From Paraburkholderia caffeinilytica (lineage in GTDB: Bacteria; Pseudomonadota; Gammaproteobacteria; Burkholderiales; Burkholderiaceae), in NCBI RefSeq assembly GCF_003368325.1, contig NZ_CP031467.1, positions 806,001 through 870,000 on the forward strand: DNA of 64,000 bases. The letters run 5' to 3'. Below, in pieces: positions 17,785 to 27,403 of this stretch. Made by a program: the position numbers and the translations under genes. Below the pieces are notes generated by a model that had not been told where the DNA came from, made no database searches, and saw nothing but the letters and a program-made list of their open reading frames with translations. Numbering within the stretch: position 1 is the first letter of the stretch; every line of letters starts with the position of its first letter.

Positions 17785-17818
17785 GATCATTGATCGCATC
17801 CTGATGCGATCAATGATC
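17785..17818. promoter_or_regulatory. Large perfect palindrome, probable MocR operator
   Basis: The arms GATCATTGATCGCATC (17785-17800) and GATGCGATCAATGATC (17803-17818) are perfect reverse complements around CT. The right arm ends 24 bases before the MocR start codon. The position favours an operator for autoregulation and control of Nit1C rather than a terminator: no T run follows and no gene ends here. Confidence 0.7.
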
Positions 17819-17842
17819 ATCACCCCCAGCCGAAGGCTATCG

Positions 17843-19234
17843 ATGAGCAGCCCGACACATCACTGGATCAAACGCCTCGCCGATCTCCGCAAGCCGGCCT
17901 ACCTCGCGATTCCCGATCTGATCGAAGAAGATCTCGCCACCGGCCGCCTGCGTCCGCGCGATCGCTTGCCGGGACTGCGCGATCTGGCTGAAGAACTCGC
18001 GCTGAACTACACGACGGTGGCGCGCGCGTATGCGGAAGCACGCAAGCGCGGCCTGCTCGATTCGCGCGCGGGCAGCGGCACCTTCGTGCGTGGCCGTACC
18101 GCGACGTTGCCGCTTGCCGGCGGCAGCAGCATCGAGATGTCGATGAATACGCCACCCGAGCCGCCCGACTACGCAGCCCGTTTGCGCGACTCGGCAGCAC
18201 GCTTGATAAGCGGCAGCGATCCTTATCAGTTGCTGCGTTATCAGGACTTCGGCGGTTCGGCGGCCGACAAGGATGCCGGCGCCGAATGGCTGAAACGTCG
18301 CGTGCCGCATTGCGACGCGCAGAACGTGCTGGTGTGCCCCGGCATTCACAGCGCGCTGGTGGCGCTCGTCTCGCAGTTGGCGCGGCCCGGCGGCACGATC
18401 TGTCTCGACACGCTTGCCTACCCGGGCATCAAGGCGATCGCCGCTCAGCTCGGCGTACGTTTGCAAGCCCTGCCGCGCGACGACGAAGGCCCACTCGCGC
18501 ACGCCTTCGAAGCACTCTGCAAGACCGACAAACCGAGCGCGTTCTATTGCAACCCGACACTGCAGAACCCGAGCACGCTAACGCTCACGCACAAACGTCG
18601 CGAGGCGCTTGCCGACGTCGCGTTGCGCTATAGCGTCCCGATCATCGAAGACGATGCGTATGCGATGCTGCCGCAGAGTGCGCCCGATGCGCTCGCGAGC
18701 TTCGCGCCCGAACTGACCTACTACGTGACGGGTTTGTCGAAAAGTCTGGGAGCCGGCTTGCGGGTCGCGCATCTGCACGCGCCAACCGCCAGGCAGACAC
18801 AGCGCCTCGCCGGCGCGTTGCGCGCGACAACGGTGATGGCGAGCCCGTTCACGGTCACCCTCGCGACGCAATGGATCGTCGACGGCACCGCGCTCGATAT
18901 GCTCAGCGCGATCCGCAACGAATCGCGCGCACGCCAGGCGATTGCCTCGCGCATGCTCGAGGCGTGGCCTTACGAAGCGCATCCTGACGGCTTTCATCTT
19001 TGGCTGCCGGTACCGACCGAAAGCGGCTGGAGTGCTTCCGAACTCGCATTGCAATTGCGCAACCAGGGTATCGCCGCCGTTGCAGGGGCGGCGTTTTCCA
19101 CCGACGGCAATCCGCCGAACGCCATGCGCGTTTGCCTCGGTGGCTCAAAGACCCGCGACGAATGCGAAGAGGCGCTGCGCATCGTAGGCGAGACACTCGA
19201 CCATCCTCATCATCTCCATTCTCCTGTGATGTGA
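17843..19234 (+). CDS. MocR-type regulator: GntR winged helix fused to an aminotransferase-like domain
   Basis: A 463-residue PLP-dependent regulator. Residues about 5-85 are a GntR winged helix (LPGLRDLAEELALNYTTVARAY, then SRAGSGTFV). Residues about 110-455 are a fold-type I aminotransferase domain with Asn237, Asp270/271, Tyr273 and PLP lysine Lys300 in TGLSKSLGAGLR. I use the ATG at 17843 (GAAGG before it); upstream in-frame ATGs at 17804 and 17813 lie inside the palindrome. It is divergent from Nit1C and most likely controls it, sensing an amine- or amino-acid-like effector through PLP. That link is inference from location and DNA sites. Confidence 0.92.
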   Translation: MSSPTHHWIKRLADLRKPAYLAIPDLIEEDLATGRLRPRDRLPGLRDLAEELALNYTTVARAYAEARKRGLLDSRAGSGTFVRGRTATLPLAGGSSIEMSMNTPPEPPDYAARLRDSAARLISGSDPYQLLRYQDFGGSAADKDAGAEWLKRRVPHCDAQNVLVCPGIHSALVALVSQLARPGGTICLDTLAYPGIKAIAAQLGVRLQALPRDDEGPLAHAFEALCKTDKPSAFYCNPTLQNPSTLTLTHKRREALADVALRYSVPIIEDDAYAMLPQSAPDALASFAPELTYYVTGLSKSLGAGLRVAHLHAPTARQTQRLAGALRATTVMASPFTVTLATQWIVDGTALDMLSAIRNESRARQAIASRMLEAWPYEAHPDGFHLWLPVPTESGWSASELALQLRNQGIAAVAGAAFSTDGNPPNAMRVCLGGSKTRDECEEALRIVGETLDHPHHLHSPVM

Positions 19235-19531
19235 AACCGTCTGCCTGCATCGGCACATAGCGTCGCATTGCGTCATACCCGGCGTTATCGTCATACGAAT
19301 ACAACGCCCGACAGCGCGTTATCGAGGCGCTGTTTCGGCATCCATTGAAAACCCCGCAGTGCGCGAAAAAGTGTGTAGCATCGCGGCGCGCCGCCACAAG
19401 CGGCGCGCCCGGCCATCGTCAGAAACCGAAAGCATTACCCGCTCAAGTCCACACTGCCCGCGCCGTATACCGCCTATGAGGCCCCCGCCTCACCGACTAC
19501 GGTTCACTGCTCACTCCGAAAGACTCCCTAC

Positions 19532-19699
19532 ATGTTCGCCTCCATTCGCGCGCGCATCGTCGCTCTGTGCGCCGCCATCGTTGTGGCTGCGCTCGCTGCC
19601 AAGGCGGTTTTCAACCATGTTGTCGCCAACTCGTACAACGCCGACGCAATTCAAACTGGCCTAAGGTCTTCTCAAGGAAATCACCGTGACGTTCTATAG
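19532..19699 (+). pseudogene. Remnant of the N-terminus of a methyl-accepting chemotaxis protein
   Basis: A 55-codon frame starts MFASIRARIVALCAAIVV with a basic end and a hydrophobic helix. It resembles the first membrane segment and start of the periplasmic region of a chemoreceptor (HVVANSYNADAI), then changes to unrelated residues and stops at 19697-19699. The end overlaps the first 14 bases of the intact chemoreceptor gene in another frame. It looks like the leftover of a second receptor gene whose body was deleted. The stretch 19235-19531 before it shows nothing recognisable. Confidence 0.6.
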
Positions 19700-21269
19700 A
19701 AATCTGAAGATCGCCGTCAAATTGGCGCTGCTCGGCGCGGTTCTGCTCGCCGCGACAATGGTAGTGGGCCTGGAAGGATGGCATGCGTTGTCGAATACGC
19801 ACGCATTGCAAATCCAGTCCGCGCAAACGCTCAGCCAGTACGCGCAAGCCGCCGATACGGCGCGCGTCGCGCAGGTCGAATTCAAGAAGCAGGTTCAGGA
19901 ATGGAAAGACCTGTTGCTGCGCGGCGCGGATCCGGCTGCGTTCGCCAAGTATCGTGAGGCCTTCAGCAAGGAAAGCGGTACGACGCACGCCGCGCTGCTG
20001 CGGCTGAAGGACCAGTTGAGCGTCCTGGGCGCCAACGTCGACGGCGTCGACAAGGCGCTCGCCACACACGCCTCGTTGCAGGACAGCTACCTCGACGCGC
20101 TCAAACGCTACGACGCGGCCGATCCGAATACGGCGCACGTCGTCGACGGTCTGGTCAAAGGCATCGACCGCGCGCCGACCTCCGCTATCGACGACATCGT
20201 CGCCCAGGTGATGCAGCAGGCGCAAGACTCCAATGTGCGCACGGCCGAGGCCGCGGAACGCGCGTACACGCTCGCCTGCGTGCTGCTGCTGTCGGTCGTG
20301 ATCGGCTCGCTCGGCATAGGCACCTTCGCGATCTGGTTCCTGAGCCGCAGCATCACGTTGCCGGTCAGGCAGGCGGTGGGTGTCGCGCAGGCGGTTGCGG
20401 CAGGCGATCTGCGCGCCGATGTCGCCGTCGTGAGCCGCGACGAAACCGGTCAGTTGCTGGTCGCGCTCAACGAAATGAATCAGCGCTTGCGGCACATTGT
20501 CAGCGAGATTCGTGAAGGTGCGAACACGATCTCTTCAGCAACGCAGGAGATCGCCGCCGGCAACCTCGACCTGTCGGCGCGCACGGAACAACAGGCCGCC
20601 TCGCTCGAAGAAACCGCCGCGTCGATGCAGCATTTCACCGACTCGGTTCAGCGCAACGCCAGCAACGCACGCGAAGCCACCACGCTCGCACAAACCGCCG
20701 CGCAAGCAGCGCGCGACGGTGGCGTCGTGATGAGCGACGCCGTGCGCACCATGAGCCAGATCGACGCGGCGTCCAAGCGCATCGTCGATATCATCGCCGT
20801 AGTCGAAGCAATTGCCGCGCAAACCAATATTCTGGCGCTCAACGCAGCAGTGGAAGCGGCGCGCGCCGGCACGCAGGGGCGCGGCTTCGCGGTGGTCGCG
20901 AGCGAAGTGCGCAGTCTCGCCCAGCGCTCGGCCGATGCCGCGCACGAGATCAAGGCGCTGATTCGCGAATCGGTTGCCACGATCGACGCCGGCACGCAGT
21001 TGATCAACCACGCGAGCAATACGATGGACGGCGTGGTGCAAAGCGCGGGCAGCGTGACGCGCATCGTCGAGGCGATCGCGACGGCCAGCGTCGATCAGGC
21101 AGCGGGCATAGCGGAGGTGAACGATGCAGTCACGCAGATGGATCAGGTGACGCAGAGCAATGCGGCTTTGGTCGAGCAGGCGGCCGCGGCGGCCGATGCG
21201 GTGCAGAGCAAGGCATCGGGTCTGGTGCAAAGCGTGAGCTTCTTCCGGATCGGCGCGGCTGTGTCCTGA
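19686..21269 (+). CDS. Methyl-accepting chemotaxis protein
   Basis: A 527-residue chemoreceptor. Transmembrane helix 1 is at about 10-28 and a helical periplasmic domain at about 30-193. Transmembrane helix 2 is at about 195-219 and is followed by HAMP (about 220-270). The coiled-coil signalling domain has the conserved tip around [20 protein letters not shown]. There is no C-terminal NWETF-like pentapeptide, so adaptation enzymes would dock only through the methylation helices. The GTG start at 19686 has AAGGA nine bases before it; it overlaps the upstream receptor remnant. The ligand cannot be predicted. Confidence 0.92.
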   Translation: MTFYRNLKIAVKLALLGAVLLAATMVVGLEGWHALSNTHALQIQSAQTLSQYAQAADTARVAQVEFKKQVQEWKDLLLRGADPAAFAKYREAFSKESGTTHAALLRLKDQLSVLGANVDGVDKALATHASLQDSYLDALKRYDAADPNTAHVVDGLVKGIDRAPTSAIDDIVAQVMQQAQDSNVRTAEAAERAYTLACVLLLSVVIGSLGIGTFAIWFLSRSITLPVRQAVGVAQAVAAGDLRADVAVVSRDETGQLLVALNEMNQRLRHIVSEIREGANTISSATQEIAAGNLDLSARTEQQAASLEETAASMQHFTDSVQRNASNAREATTLAQTAAQAARDGGVVMSDAVRTMSQIDAASKRIVDIIAVVEAIAAQTNILALNAAVEAARAGTQGRGFAVVASEVRSLAQRSADAAHEIKALIRESVATIDAGTQLINHASNTMDGVVQSAGSVTRIVEAIATASVDQAAGIAEVNDAVTQMDQVTQSNAALVEQAAAAADAVQSKASGLVQSVSFFRIGAAVS

Positions 21270-21650
21270 TCAGGACCCGAAGTCGAGCCCGCCGAGCAAC
21301 ACCGCCGGCTCGGCCTGGGTGTGCGAGACAAAATCCAGCTCGCGCACGTGGCGCCAGGCTTCCAGCTTGCGCGGCAGCGCGGCCAGATAGCCGGCGAAGC
21401 GCGCCGGCCCTTCCGCGCCCATCAGCCGTTCGATCTCGTCGCTATCCCAGGTGAGAAACAGATTCAACGGATGCGGGTAATGGCGCAGGTCCTCGATCGG
21501 CGTGGCGTGGATCCGCACGCGTGTGGGATGCCCGTGCCCGCCGTAAGGGAGCACTTCGGTATGCACAGTGGTCGCGAAACAGGCGGCGATCGCCTCGGCA
21601 ATGCGAGGCGCAAACTGTTCATCGAAACGGGCGGCACTCTCTGGACGCAT
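21270..21650 (-). CDS. Conserved hypothetical protein, 126 residues
   Basis: A soluble protein starting [20 protein letters not shown], with one notable stretch [19 protein letters not shown] and no catalytic motif I recognise. It may belong to a Burkholderia-restricted DUF (DUF5594 comes to mind, unverified). It overlaps the 3' end of dctA by 32 bases on the same strand and is probably co-transcribed with it. Its stop codon abuts the convergent chemoreceptor stop. Confidence 0.65.
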   Translation of the reverse strand: MRPESAARFDEQFAPRIAEAIAACFATTVHTEVLPYGGHGHPTRVRIHATPIEDLRHYPHPLNLFLTWDSDEIERLMGAEGPARFAGYLAALPRKLEAWRHVRELDFVSHTQAEPAVLLGGLDFGS

Positions 21651-23001
21651 CTATGTCTCCGATGTTCTTTGCAACGAGCAAGGCATCGTAGCATGCGGAA
21701 TCGGTCGCGCCCTCCTCTGCGGCAGCCCTGCCGGACGCGGCAACGGGCCTCGCCAACGCCGCCCTGAGTCTGTCGCGGTCCAGCTCCTTCTCCCACGCCG
21801 CGATCACAATCGACGCCACACCGTTGCCCATCGTATTGGTCAGCGCGCGGCACTCGGACATGAAGCGATCGATGCCGAGAATCAGCACCATCGCCGTCAC
21901 CGGCACGGTCGGCACGACCGAAAGGCTCGCGGCCAACGTGATAAAACCTGCCCCGGTGACACCGGTCGATCCCTTCGACGTCAGCATCGTCACCGCCAGC
22001 AACGTGACCTCCTGGGCAATCGTCAGATGGGTGTTCGTCGCCTGGGCGAGAAACAGCACCGCGAGCGTCATGTAGATATTGGTGCCGTCGAGATTGAACG
22101 AATAGCCCGTCGGCACCACCAGCCCGACAATCCCGCGAGCGCACCCGAGCCGCTCGAGCTTTTCCATCAGTTGCGGCAAGGCTGCTTCAGACGTCGACGT
22201 GCCGAGTACGATCAACAGCTCGTCCTTGATGTACACGACGAAGCGCCACAAGCTGAAGCCGCATGCTCGCGCGATCAAGCCGAGCCCGCACGAGACGAAC
22301 AGGAAGGCGGTGAGATAGAACGTGCCGATCAGTTTCATCATCGGCAGCAGGGAGACGATGCCATATTTGCCGATCGTGAAGGCGATGGCGCCGAACGCGC
22401 CGATTGGCGCGAGACTCGTAATCATGCGCACCATGCGGAAAAAGGTTTTCGACAGCAGCTCGATCAAACCGACAACGGGTTTCGCGGGTTCGCCCATCAC
22501 CGCAAGCGCCGTGCCGAACAACATGGCGATCAGCAGCACCGGCAGAATATCGCCCTGCGTGAACGCGCCGACGAACGTCTCCGGGATGATGTGCATGAAG
22601 AAACCCGAAAGCCCCGCGCCGTGCGCGGCCTGTGCGGCGTAGCTGGATACTGCGCCCGCGTCGAGTGTGGCGGGATCGACGTTAAAACCCGTGCCGGGTT
22701 TCAGCACGTGCGCGGCCAGCAAACCGACGGCAAGCGCAAGCGTCGACACCACTTCGAAATACAGCAGCGCTTTGCCACCCACGCGGCCGACCTTGCGCAT
22801 ATCGTGCATGCCGGCGATGCCGGTCACGACAGTACAGAAGATCACGGGGCTGATGATCATGCGTACCAGTTTGATGAAGGCATCCCCGAGCGGCTTCAGC
22901 GCCACCGCATCCGCAGGCAGGAAATGGCCCACGATCACACCGGCAACGATCGCCACGATCACCTGCATGTACAGCACCTTGTAGAGCGGTTTACGCTTCA
23001 T
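21619..23001 (-). CDS. dctA: C4-dicarboxylate:cation symporter DctA
   Basis: A 460-residue inner-membrane symporter of the DAACS family importing succinate, fumarate and malate. It starts [18 protein letters not shown]; an ATG 29 codons further upstream has no ribosome binding site, while GGAGACATG precedes this one. Family motifs are present: the serine-rich [14 protein letters not shown], the hallmark [13 protein letters not shown] near 305 and the [13 protein letters not shown] hairpin. The C-terminus is about 20-30 residues longer than usual for DctA and overlaps the next gene. No dctBD two-component genes lie nearby. Confidence 0.93.
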   Translation of the reverse strand: MKRKPLYKVLYMQVIVAIVAGVIVGHFLPADAVALKPLGDAFIKLVRMIISPVIFCTVVTGIAGMHDMRKVGRVGGKALLYFEVVSTLALAVGLLAAHVLKPGTGFNVDPATLDAGAVSSYAAQAAHGAGLSGFFMHIIPETFVGAFTQGDILPVLLIAMLFGTALAVMGEPAKPVVGLIELLSKTFFRMVRMITSLAPIGAFGAIAFTIGKYGIVSLLPMMKLIGTFYLTAFLFVSCGLGLIARACGFSLWRFVVYIKDELLIVLGTSTSEAALPQLMEKLERLGCARGIVGLVVPTGYSFNLDGTNIYMTLAVLFLAQATNTHLTIAQEVTLLAVTMLTSKGSTGVTGAGFITLAASLSVVPTVPVTAMVLILGIDRFMSECRALTNTMGNGVASIVIAAWEKELDRDRLRAALARPVAASGRAAAEEGATDSACYDALLVAKNIGDIDASRECRPFR

Positions 23002-23103
23002 GTCTCCTCCGTTTTTAAAAGGCAAAGCGCGTCCCTTCCCTCCTGCCGGGGAATCCGTCACACGCGTTCCGGTTGAATGGCGGCGCAATTGCCGCCAGGG
23101 GAT

Positions 23104-23721
23104 TTACAGCACAGCGGCCCAGCTATGCCGTTCGAAATGGGTCCGCTCGAACGCCTCGATCGTGTCCAGTGAGGCGAGCGTGAGGTCGATGGTGTCCATG
23201 CCTTCGCTCACCATCTTCTTGTGACGCGCGCCGAGCGGGAATGTGAACGTGCGGCCACTGACAGAAGTCACGGTTTGACCTTCGATGTCGATATGCAGGC
23301 GCGCGGCAGGATAGGTCGCAGCGTCCTGCAACAGGAGGTCGATTGCTTCGCGATCCAGTTGCACCAGCAGCAAGCGGTTATTCATCGCGTTCGAATAGAA
23401 AATCTCCGCGAAGCTCGGCGCGATCACCGCTTCGAAACCGAATTGCTGAAGCCCCCACACTGCATGCTCACGACTCGAGCCGCAGCCGAAATTCGAGCCG
23501 CCGATCAGGATGCGCGCACCGCGATACGCCGTTTGATTCAGCACGCAATCCGAGCGCGGCTGGCCCTCCGCGTCGAAACGCAAGTCGTACAGCAAGCCCT
23601 CGCTCAGCCCGGCCTTGTCGATGATGCGAAGAAACTGCTTCGGCATGATCTGATCGGTGTCGAGGTTTTCGATCGGCAATGGCGCGGCAATCCCGTCGAT
23701 TTCGGTAAGTCTGGTTAGCAT
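23104..23721 (-). CDS. LeuD-type small subunit of an isopropylmalate-dehydratase-like hydro-lyase
   Basis: A 205-residue swivel-domain subunit beginning MLTRLTEIDGIAAPLPIENL. It carries the family motifs NLDTDQIMPKQFLR and NFGCGSSREHAVWGL, then VIAPSFAEIFYSNAMNNRLL. It partners with the adjacent large subunit (start overlaps its stop region by 7 bases) to isomerise 2- and 3-isopropylmalate or a similar hydroxy-acid. There is no leuB or other leucine gene here, and the pair sits next to a dehalogenase, so the substrate may not be isopropylmalate. Calling it the leucine enzyme would be premature. Confidence 0.85.
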   Translation of the reverse strand: MLTRLTEIDGIAAPLPIENLDTDQIMPKQFLRIIDKAGLSEGLLYDLRFDAEGQPRSDCVLNQTAYRGARILIGGSNFGCGSSREHAVWGLQQFGFEAVIAPSFAEIFYSNAMNNRLLLVQLDREAIDLLLQDAATYPAARLHIDIEGQTVTSVSGRTFTFPLGARHKKMVSEGMDTIDLTLASLDTIEAFERTHFERHSWAAVL

Positions 23722-25133
23722 GATTGTGTCTCCAGCGTGCGGACGTCGGTGATGCACCCGGTGAGCGCGGCCGCGGCGGCCATCGCCGGGCTCATCAGAT
23801 GGGTGCGGCCGCCGCGTCCCTGACGTCCTTCGAAGTTACGATTGGTCGTGGATGCGCAACGCTCGCCCACCGCGAGAAAATCGTCGTTCATCGCGAGACA
23901 CATCGAACAGCCCGGCTCGCGCCATTCGAAACCGGCATCGCGCAGCAGCGCCGCGATGCCCTCGGCCTCGGCCTGGCGGCGCACACTGCCCGAGCCCGGC
24001 ACGACCATCGCGCGCACGCCTTGCGCGACATGGCGCCCTCGCACGATCGCAGCGACCACGCGCAGATCCTCGATACGTCCATTGGTGCACGAGCCGATGA
24101 ACACGCGATCGATCGGCGTACCCGCAATCGGCCTGCCCGCTTCGAGCCCGATATAGTCGAGCGCGCGACGCAGCGCGGCGGCGGCCTCCGGCGTCTTTTG
24201 CGCGGCTGCACCGGGAATGCGCTGATCGACCGCGATCGCCTGATCGGGACTCGTGCCCCACGTGACGAACGGCGCGATATCGCGCGCATCGAAATGATGC
24301 TCCGCATCGAAACTCGCGCCCGCGTCCGATTTCAGTTCACGCCAGTCGTTCATCGCAGCAGCCCACGCGGCATCGTCAAGCGATGTTGCGTGCGCGCGGA
24401 CATAGTCGAACGTGGTCGCATCAGGTGTGATCAACGCCGCTCGCGCGCCGGCTTCGACCGTCATGTTGCATAGGGTCATGCGCGCCTCCGCGGACAGCGA
24501 GGCGATCGTCGAGCCTGCGAACTCCACCGCATAGCCACGCGCCCCCTGTGCACCGATGCGGCTGATGATCCACAGAATCACATCCTTTGACGATGTGCCG
24601 TAGGGCAACGCGCCGTCGATCGTGATGCGCATGGTTTGCGCGACGCGATAGACCAGCGTTTGCGTGGCGAGCACGTGCTCCACCTCCGAGGTGCCGATGC
24701 CGAAACCCAACGCGCCGAGCGCACCGTACGTAGTCGTGTGGCTATCGCCGCACAGCACCACCATCCCCGGGCGAATCAACCCGCGTTCAGGCGCGACGAT
24801 ATGTTCGATGCCTTGCAGCGGATCGTTCGCCGCGTGCAACGCGATCCCCGCCTGCTCGCAGTTGCGCGCGAGATTGTTCGCCTGCAACAGCGAAGCCGCA
24901 TCGCGAATCACGCGCGGCGATTCCGCATGGGTGGGAATGATGTGGCTGACCACCGCCAACTGCTGCCGCGGACGACGCACGGGCCGCGCTTTCGCCGCGA
25001 GCGCGCTAAACGCCTGAGGGCTGGTGTATTCGTTCATCAGATGCAGATCGACATACAGCAGCACGTTTTGCGCGTCGATGCGCGTGACGACGTGTGAATC
25101 GACGAGCTTCTGGTAAAGGGTTCGTTTTGACAT
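23715..25133 (-). CDS. LeuC-type large subunit of an isopropylmalate-dehydratase-like hydro-lyase
   Basis: A 472-residue aconitase-superfamily subunit starting MSKRTLYQKLVDSHVVTRID. The Fe-S cysteines are seen in FIGSCTNGRIEDLR and in CSMCLAMN, and GDSHTTTYGALGALGFGIGTSE is the conserved active-site strand. It differs from the main biosynthetic LeuC as I know it, for example in VVSHIIPTHAE and the short linker near residue 50, so it is probably a paralogue. Only 17 bases separate its start from the end of the dehalogenase-like gene upstream, which suggests one operon. Confidence 0.87.
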   Translation of the reverse strand: MSKRTLYQKLVDSHVVTRIDAQNVLLYVDLHLMNEYTSPQAFSALAAKARPVRRPRQQLAVVSHIIPTHAESPRVIRDAASLLQANNLARNCEQAGIALHAANDPLQGIEHIVAPERGLIRPGMVVLCGDSHTTTYGALGALGFGIGTSEVEHVLATQTLVYRVAQTMRITIDGALPYGTSSKDVILWIISRIGAQGARGYAVEFAGSTIASLSAEARMTLCNMTVEAGARAALITPDATTFDYVRAHATSLDDAAWAAAMNDWRELKSDAGASFDAEHHFDARDIAPFVTWGTSPDQAIAVDQRIPGAAAQKTPEAAAALRRALDYIGLEAGRPIAGTPIDRVFIGSCTNGRIEDLRVVAAIVRGRHVAQGVRAMVVPGSGSVRRQAEAEGIAALLRDAGFEWREPGCSMCLAMNDDFLAVGERCASTTNRNFEGRQGRGGRTHLMSPAMAAAAALTGCITDVRTLETQSC

Positions 25134-25150
25134 GATGGGCCGACCGGCGA

Positions 25151-26029
25151 CTAGGACTTCAAGAATGGCAGGACGCGTTCGAGCAACAACTCGGGGGCTT
25201 CCTCGGGAATGTAATGACCGCATGGCAGGGCTTCGCCACTCACGCGCACCGACCACTTCCGCCATTCGGCGAGCGGCTCGAAACATTGTTCGATGACGCC
25301 CTGCGCGCCCCACAACGCGAGGAAATCGCACTCGATGGTTTGCCCTTCGGCGAGCGAGGCACGATCGTGATCGAGGTCGATCGTGATGCTCGCGCGGTAA
25401 TCCTCGCAGATGCCGTGTGCAGTGGCAGGGTCTGACAGACAGCGCAAATACTCGGCGTACGCGGCATCGGTGAACGGCGCCAGCCCGGCGCTGCGCGCGC
25501 CTATGGTCTGCTTCAGATAGAGATCGGGATCCGTACGGATCAGCGTTTCGGGAAACGGCGCGGGGCGCACGAGAAAAAACCAGTGCCAGTAAGCGCGCGC
25601 AAACGCGAACGAAGTTTGCTCATACATGGCGAGCGTCGGCGCGACGTCCAGCGTGACCAGCTTCGTCACGGCTTGCGGATGATCGAGCGCCATGCGCGCC
25701 GCGACGCGTCCGCCCCGGTCGTGGCCGAGCACGGCAAATTGCGTGAAGCCCTGCGCACGCATCAACGACACCTGATCCGCGGCCATGCGGCGTTTCGAAT
25801 AGTTGCCGTGGTCGGGCGCGCCTTGCGGTTTGCCGCTGTCGCCGTAACCGCGCAGATCCGCGGCGATGACCGTGAAGTGCTGTGCCAGCGTGGGAGCGAC
25901 CTTATGCCAGATCGCATGGGTCTGCGGATGGCCATGCAGCAGCAGTAAGGCCGGACCGTTGCCGCCGCGGATCGCGTGAATCCGGATGCCGTCGACGTGA
26001 GCCGACGCGTCGGTGAAACCTGTGAACAT
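25151..26029 (-). CDS. Fluoroacetate/haloacetate dehalogenase-like alpha/beta hydrolase
   Basis: A 292-residue hydrolase with an aspartate nucleophile in GHDRGGR (Asp104). Every key position known in fluoroacetate dehalogenases is matched: Arg105 and Arg108 (carboxylate binding), His149 and Trp150 (halide pocket, YWHWFFL), Tyr211 (CEDYRA), Asp128 and His272 (GHYIPEE). It would hydrolyse haloacetates to glycolate plus halide, although some family members are epoxide hydrolases. It is divergent from a LysR regulator across a 94-base gap and leads an operon with the leuCD-like pair. Confidence 0.85.
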   Translation of the reverse strand: MFTGFTDASAHVDGIRIHAIRGGNGPALLLLHGHPQTHAIWHKVAPTLAQHFTVIAADLRGYGDSGKPQGAPDHGNYSKRRMAADQVSLMRAQGFTQFAVLGHDRGGRVAARMALDHPQAVTKLVTLDVAPTLAMYEQTSFAFARAYWHWFFLVRPAPFPETLIRTDPDLYLKQTIGARSAGLAPFTDAAYAEYLRCLSDPATAHGICEDYRASITIDLDHDRASLAEGQTIECDFLALWGAQGVIEQCFEPLAEWRKWSVRVSGEALPCGHYIPEEAPELLLERVLPFLKS

Positions 26030-26123
26030 CGTTGCCTCCCGTATCTGAATGCAGTCTAATTGATGCCTGCAGCGATAGGATTTCTATTGAGGCAATCCGG
26101 AATTAACTTTTAGGAATGAATCG

Positions 26124-27026
26124 ATGGACGGTTTCTCCGACCTGAATCTGTTCGCGCTGGTGGCGCGCCACCGCAATCTGGCGGCCGCGGCGCGAGAGCT
26201 CGGCGTGACGCCGCCGTCGATCAGCAAGCGTCTCGCGCAACTCGAAAAGCGCCTGGGCGTGCGTCTCGTCAACCGGACCACACGCCGCCTGAGCCTCACT
26301 GCCGAGGGCGAAATCTATCTGGCGAACGGCTCGCGCATCCTCGACGACCTGGCTGAGCTGGAGCAACTGGTCACCAGCAGCCGCGCCGAGCCGACCGGGC
26401 TATTGCGCGTGAACGCATCATTCGGTTTCGGCCGCGCGCACGTCGCGCCGGCCATCTCGAGGTTCAGCGAGCGTTTTCCGTCCATGAAAATTCAGTTGCA
26501 TCTCACGGACCGGCCGGTCAGCTTGCAGGAAGAGGGTTTCGATCTGGGCATTCGCTTTGGCGAGGTGCCGGATGCGCGCATCAATGCGCGTTTGCTGCTG
26601 AAGAACCAGCGACTGGTGTGTGCCGCGCCGGGCTATGTGAAGCTGCACGGCGCACCGGCCATGCCGCACGATTTGACGCGCCATGCGTGCCTCGTCCTAC
26701 GCGAAAACGAATCGGCGTACGGCAGCTGGCATTTTGCGCGCGGCAAGAAGTCGGAGACGGTGAAGGTGGAGGGTCCGTTGAGCAGCAACGACGGCAGCGC
26801 CGTGCTGAAGTGGGCGCTCGATGGGCGCGGTATTGCGGTGCGCTCCGCATGGGAGATTTCCCGCCATCTGCAACGTGGCGAACTGGTGCCGTTGCTCACG
26901 GACTGGGCGCTGCCGAACGCGGACATTCACGCGATCTATCTGGAGCGGCACCGGCTGTCGGCGAAACTCAGGACGTTTATCGACTTTCTCGGCGACGAGC
27001 TACGCGCGAGCGTTCGATCGGCTTAG
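26124..27026 (+). CDS. LysR-family regulator divergent from the dehalogenase operon
   Basis: A 300-residue LysR regulator. The N-terminal helix-turn-helix spans about residues 1-60 (LNLFALVARHRNLAAAAREL, then SISKRLAQLEKRLGVRLV). The effector domain follows from about 90, including the typical DLGIRFGEVPD. By placement it should control the dehalogenase-leuCD operon that runs away from it. AGGAAT precedes the ATG at 26124. I saw no convincing operator in the short shared gap. Confidence 0.9.
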   Translation: MDGFSDLNLFALVARHRNLAAAARELGVTPPSISKRLAQLEKRLGVRLVNRTTRRLSLTAEGEIYLANGSRILDDLAELEQLVTSSRAEPTGLLRVNASFGFGRAHVAPAISRFSERFPSMKIQLHLTDRPVSLQEEGFDLGIRFGEVPDARINARLLLKNQRLVCAAPGYVKLHGAPAMPHDLTRHACLVLRENESAYGSWHFARGKKSETVKVEGPLSSNDGSAVLKWALDGRGIAVRSAWEISRHLQRGELVPLLTDWALPNADIHAIYLERHRLSAKLRTFIDFLGDELRASVRSA

Positions 27027-27094
27027 CGCGCGTGCTGCGAGCCTGGCCCTGCATGGCCCGCACGCAGGTCGGACGAATACCTTGTAATGCGTGT

Positions 27095-27283
27095 TCAACC
27101 GGCGCGCTTGTTTCGTTGGGCGCGATTCGCGCGCCAGCGAATCACTAAACTAACCAGTGCGGCGAAGGCCGCAGTAACCGCGTAGCCGGCGAGGCGGATG
27201 GCCTCCTCACTCGGGAGGCGCGAAACAAGCACAATGACAATAGCGAGTGCAAGCAGCGCCAGGCAAGCGATTGTCCATTTCAT
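27095..27283 (-). CDS. Small membrane protein, two predicted helices
   Basis: A 62-residue product starting MKWTIACLALLALAIVIVLV. One helix lies at about 4-20 and a second at about 31-49, followed by an arginine/lysine-rich tail that should be cytoplasmic. An upstream in-frame ATG at 27322 is less likely because it adds 13 polar residues. GGGGAGAC lies before the chosen start. No family is recognised, and no operon partner is evident; about 120 bases separate it from the next LysR gene. Confidence 0.55.
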   Translation of the reverse strand: MKWTIACLALLALAIVIVLVSRLPSEEAIRLAGYAVTAAFAALVSLVIRWRANRAQRNKRAG

Positions 27284-27403
27284 TCCGGTCTCCCCTAAAG
27301 TTCGATGCGCTGCGAGGCGCACGGCTATCTCGCCGTTTTGTTAAGCATACCCGCGAGCGGGGTACCGGTGCGGGCGCGGCTTTCTTTGGCGCGCCCATGC
27401 AAC

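Noticed and set aside
17785..17818. Reading the large palindrome as a terminator
   Set aside because: No T run follows and it lies between two divergent genes, so no transcript ends there.
23104..25133. Naming the pair leuC and leuD of leucine biosynthesis
   Set aside because: No leuB or other leucine gene nearby, and the operon starts with a dehalogenase; probably paralogues.
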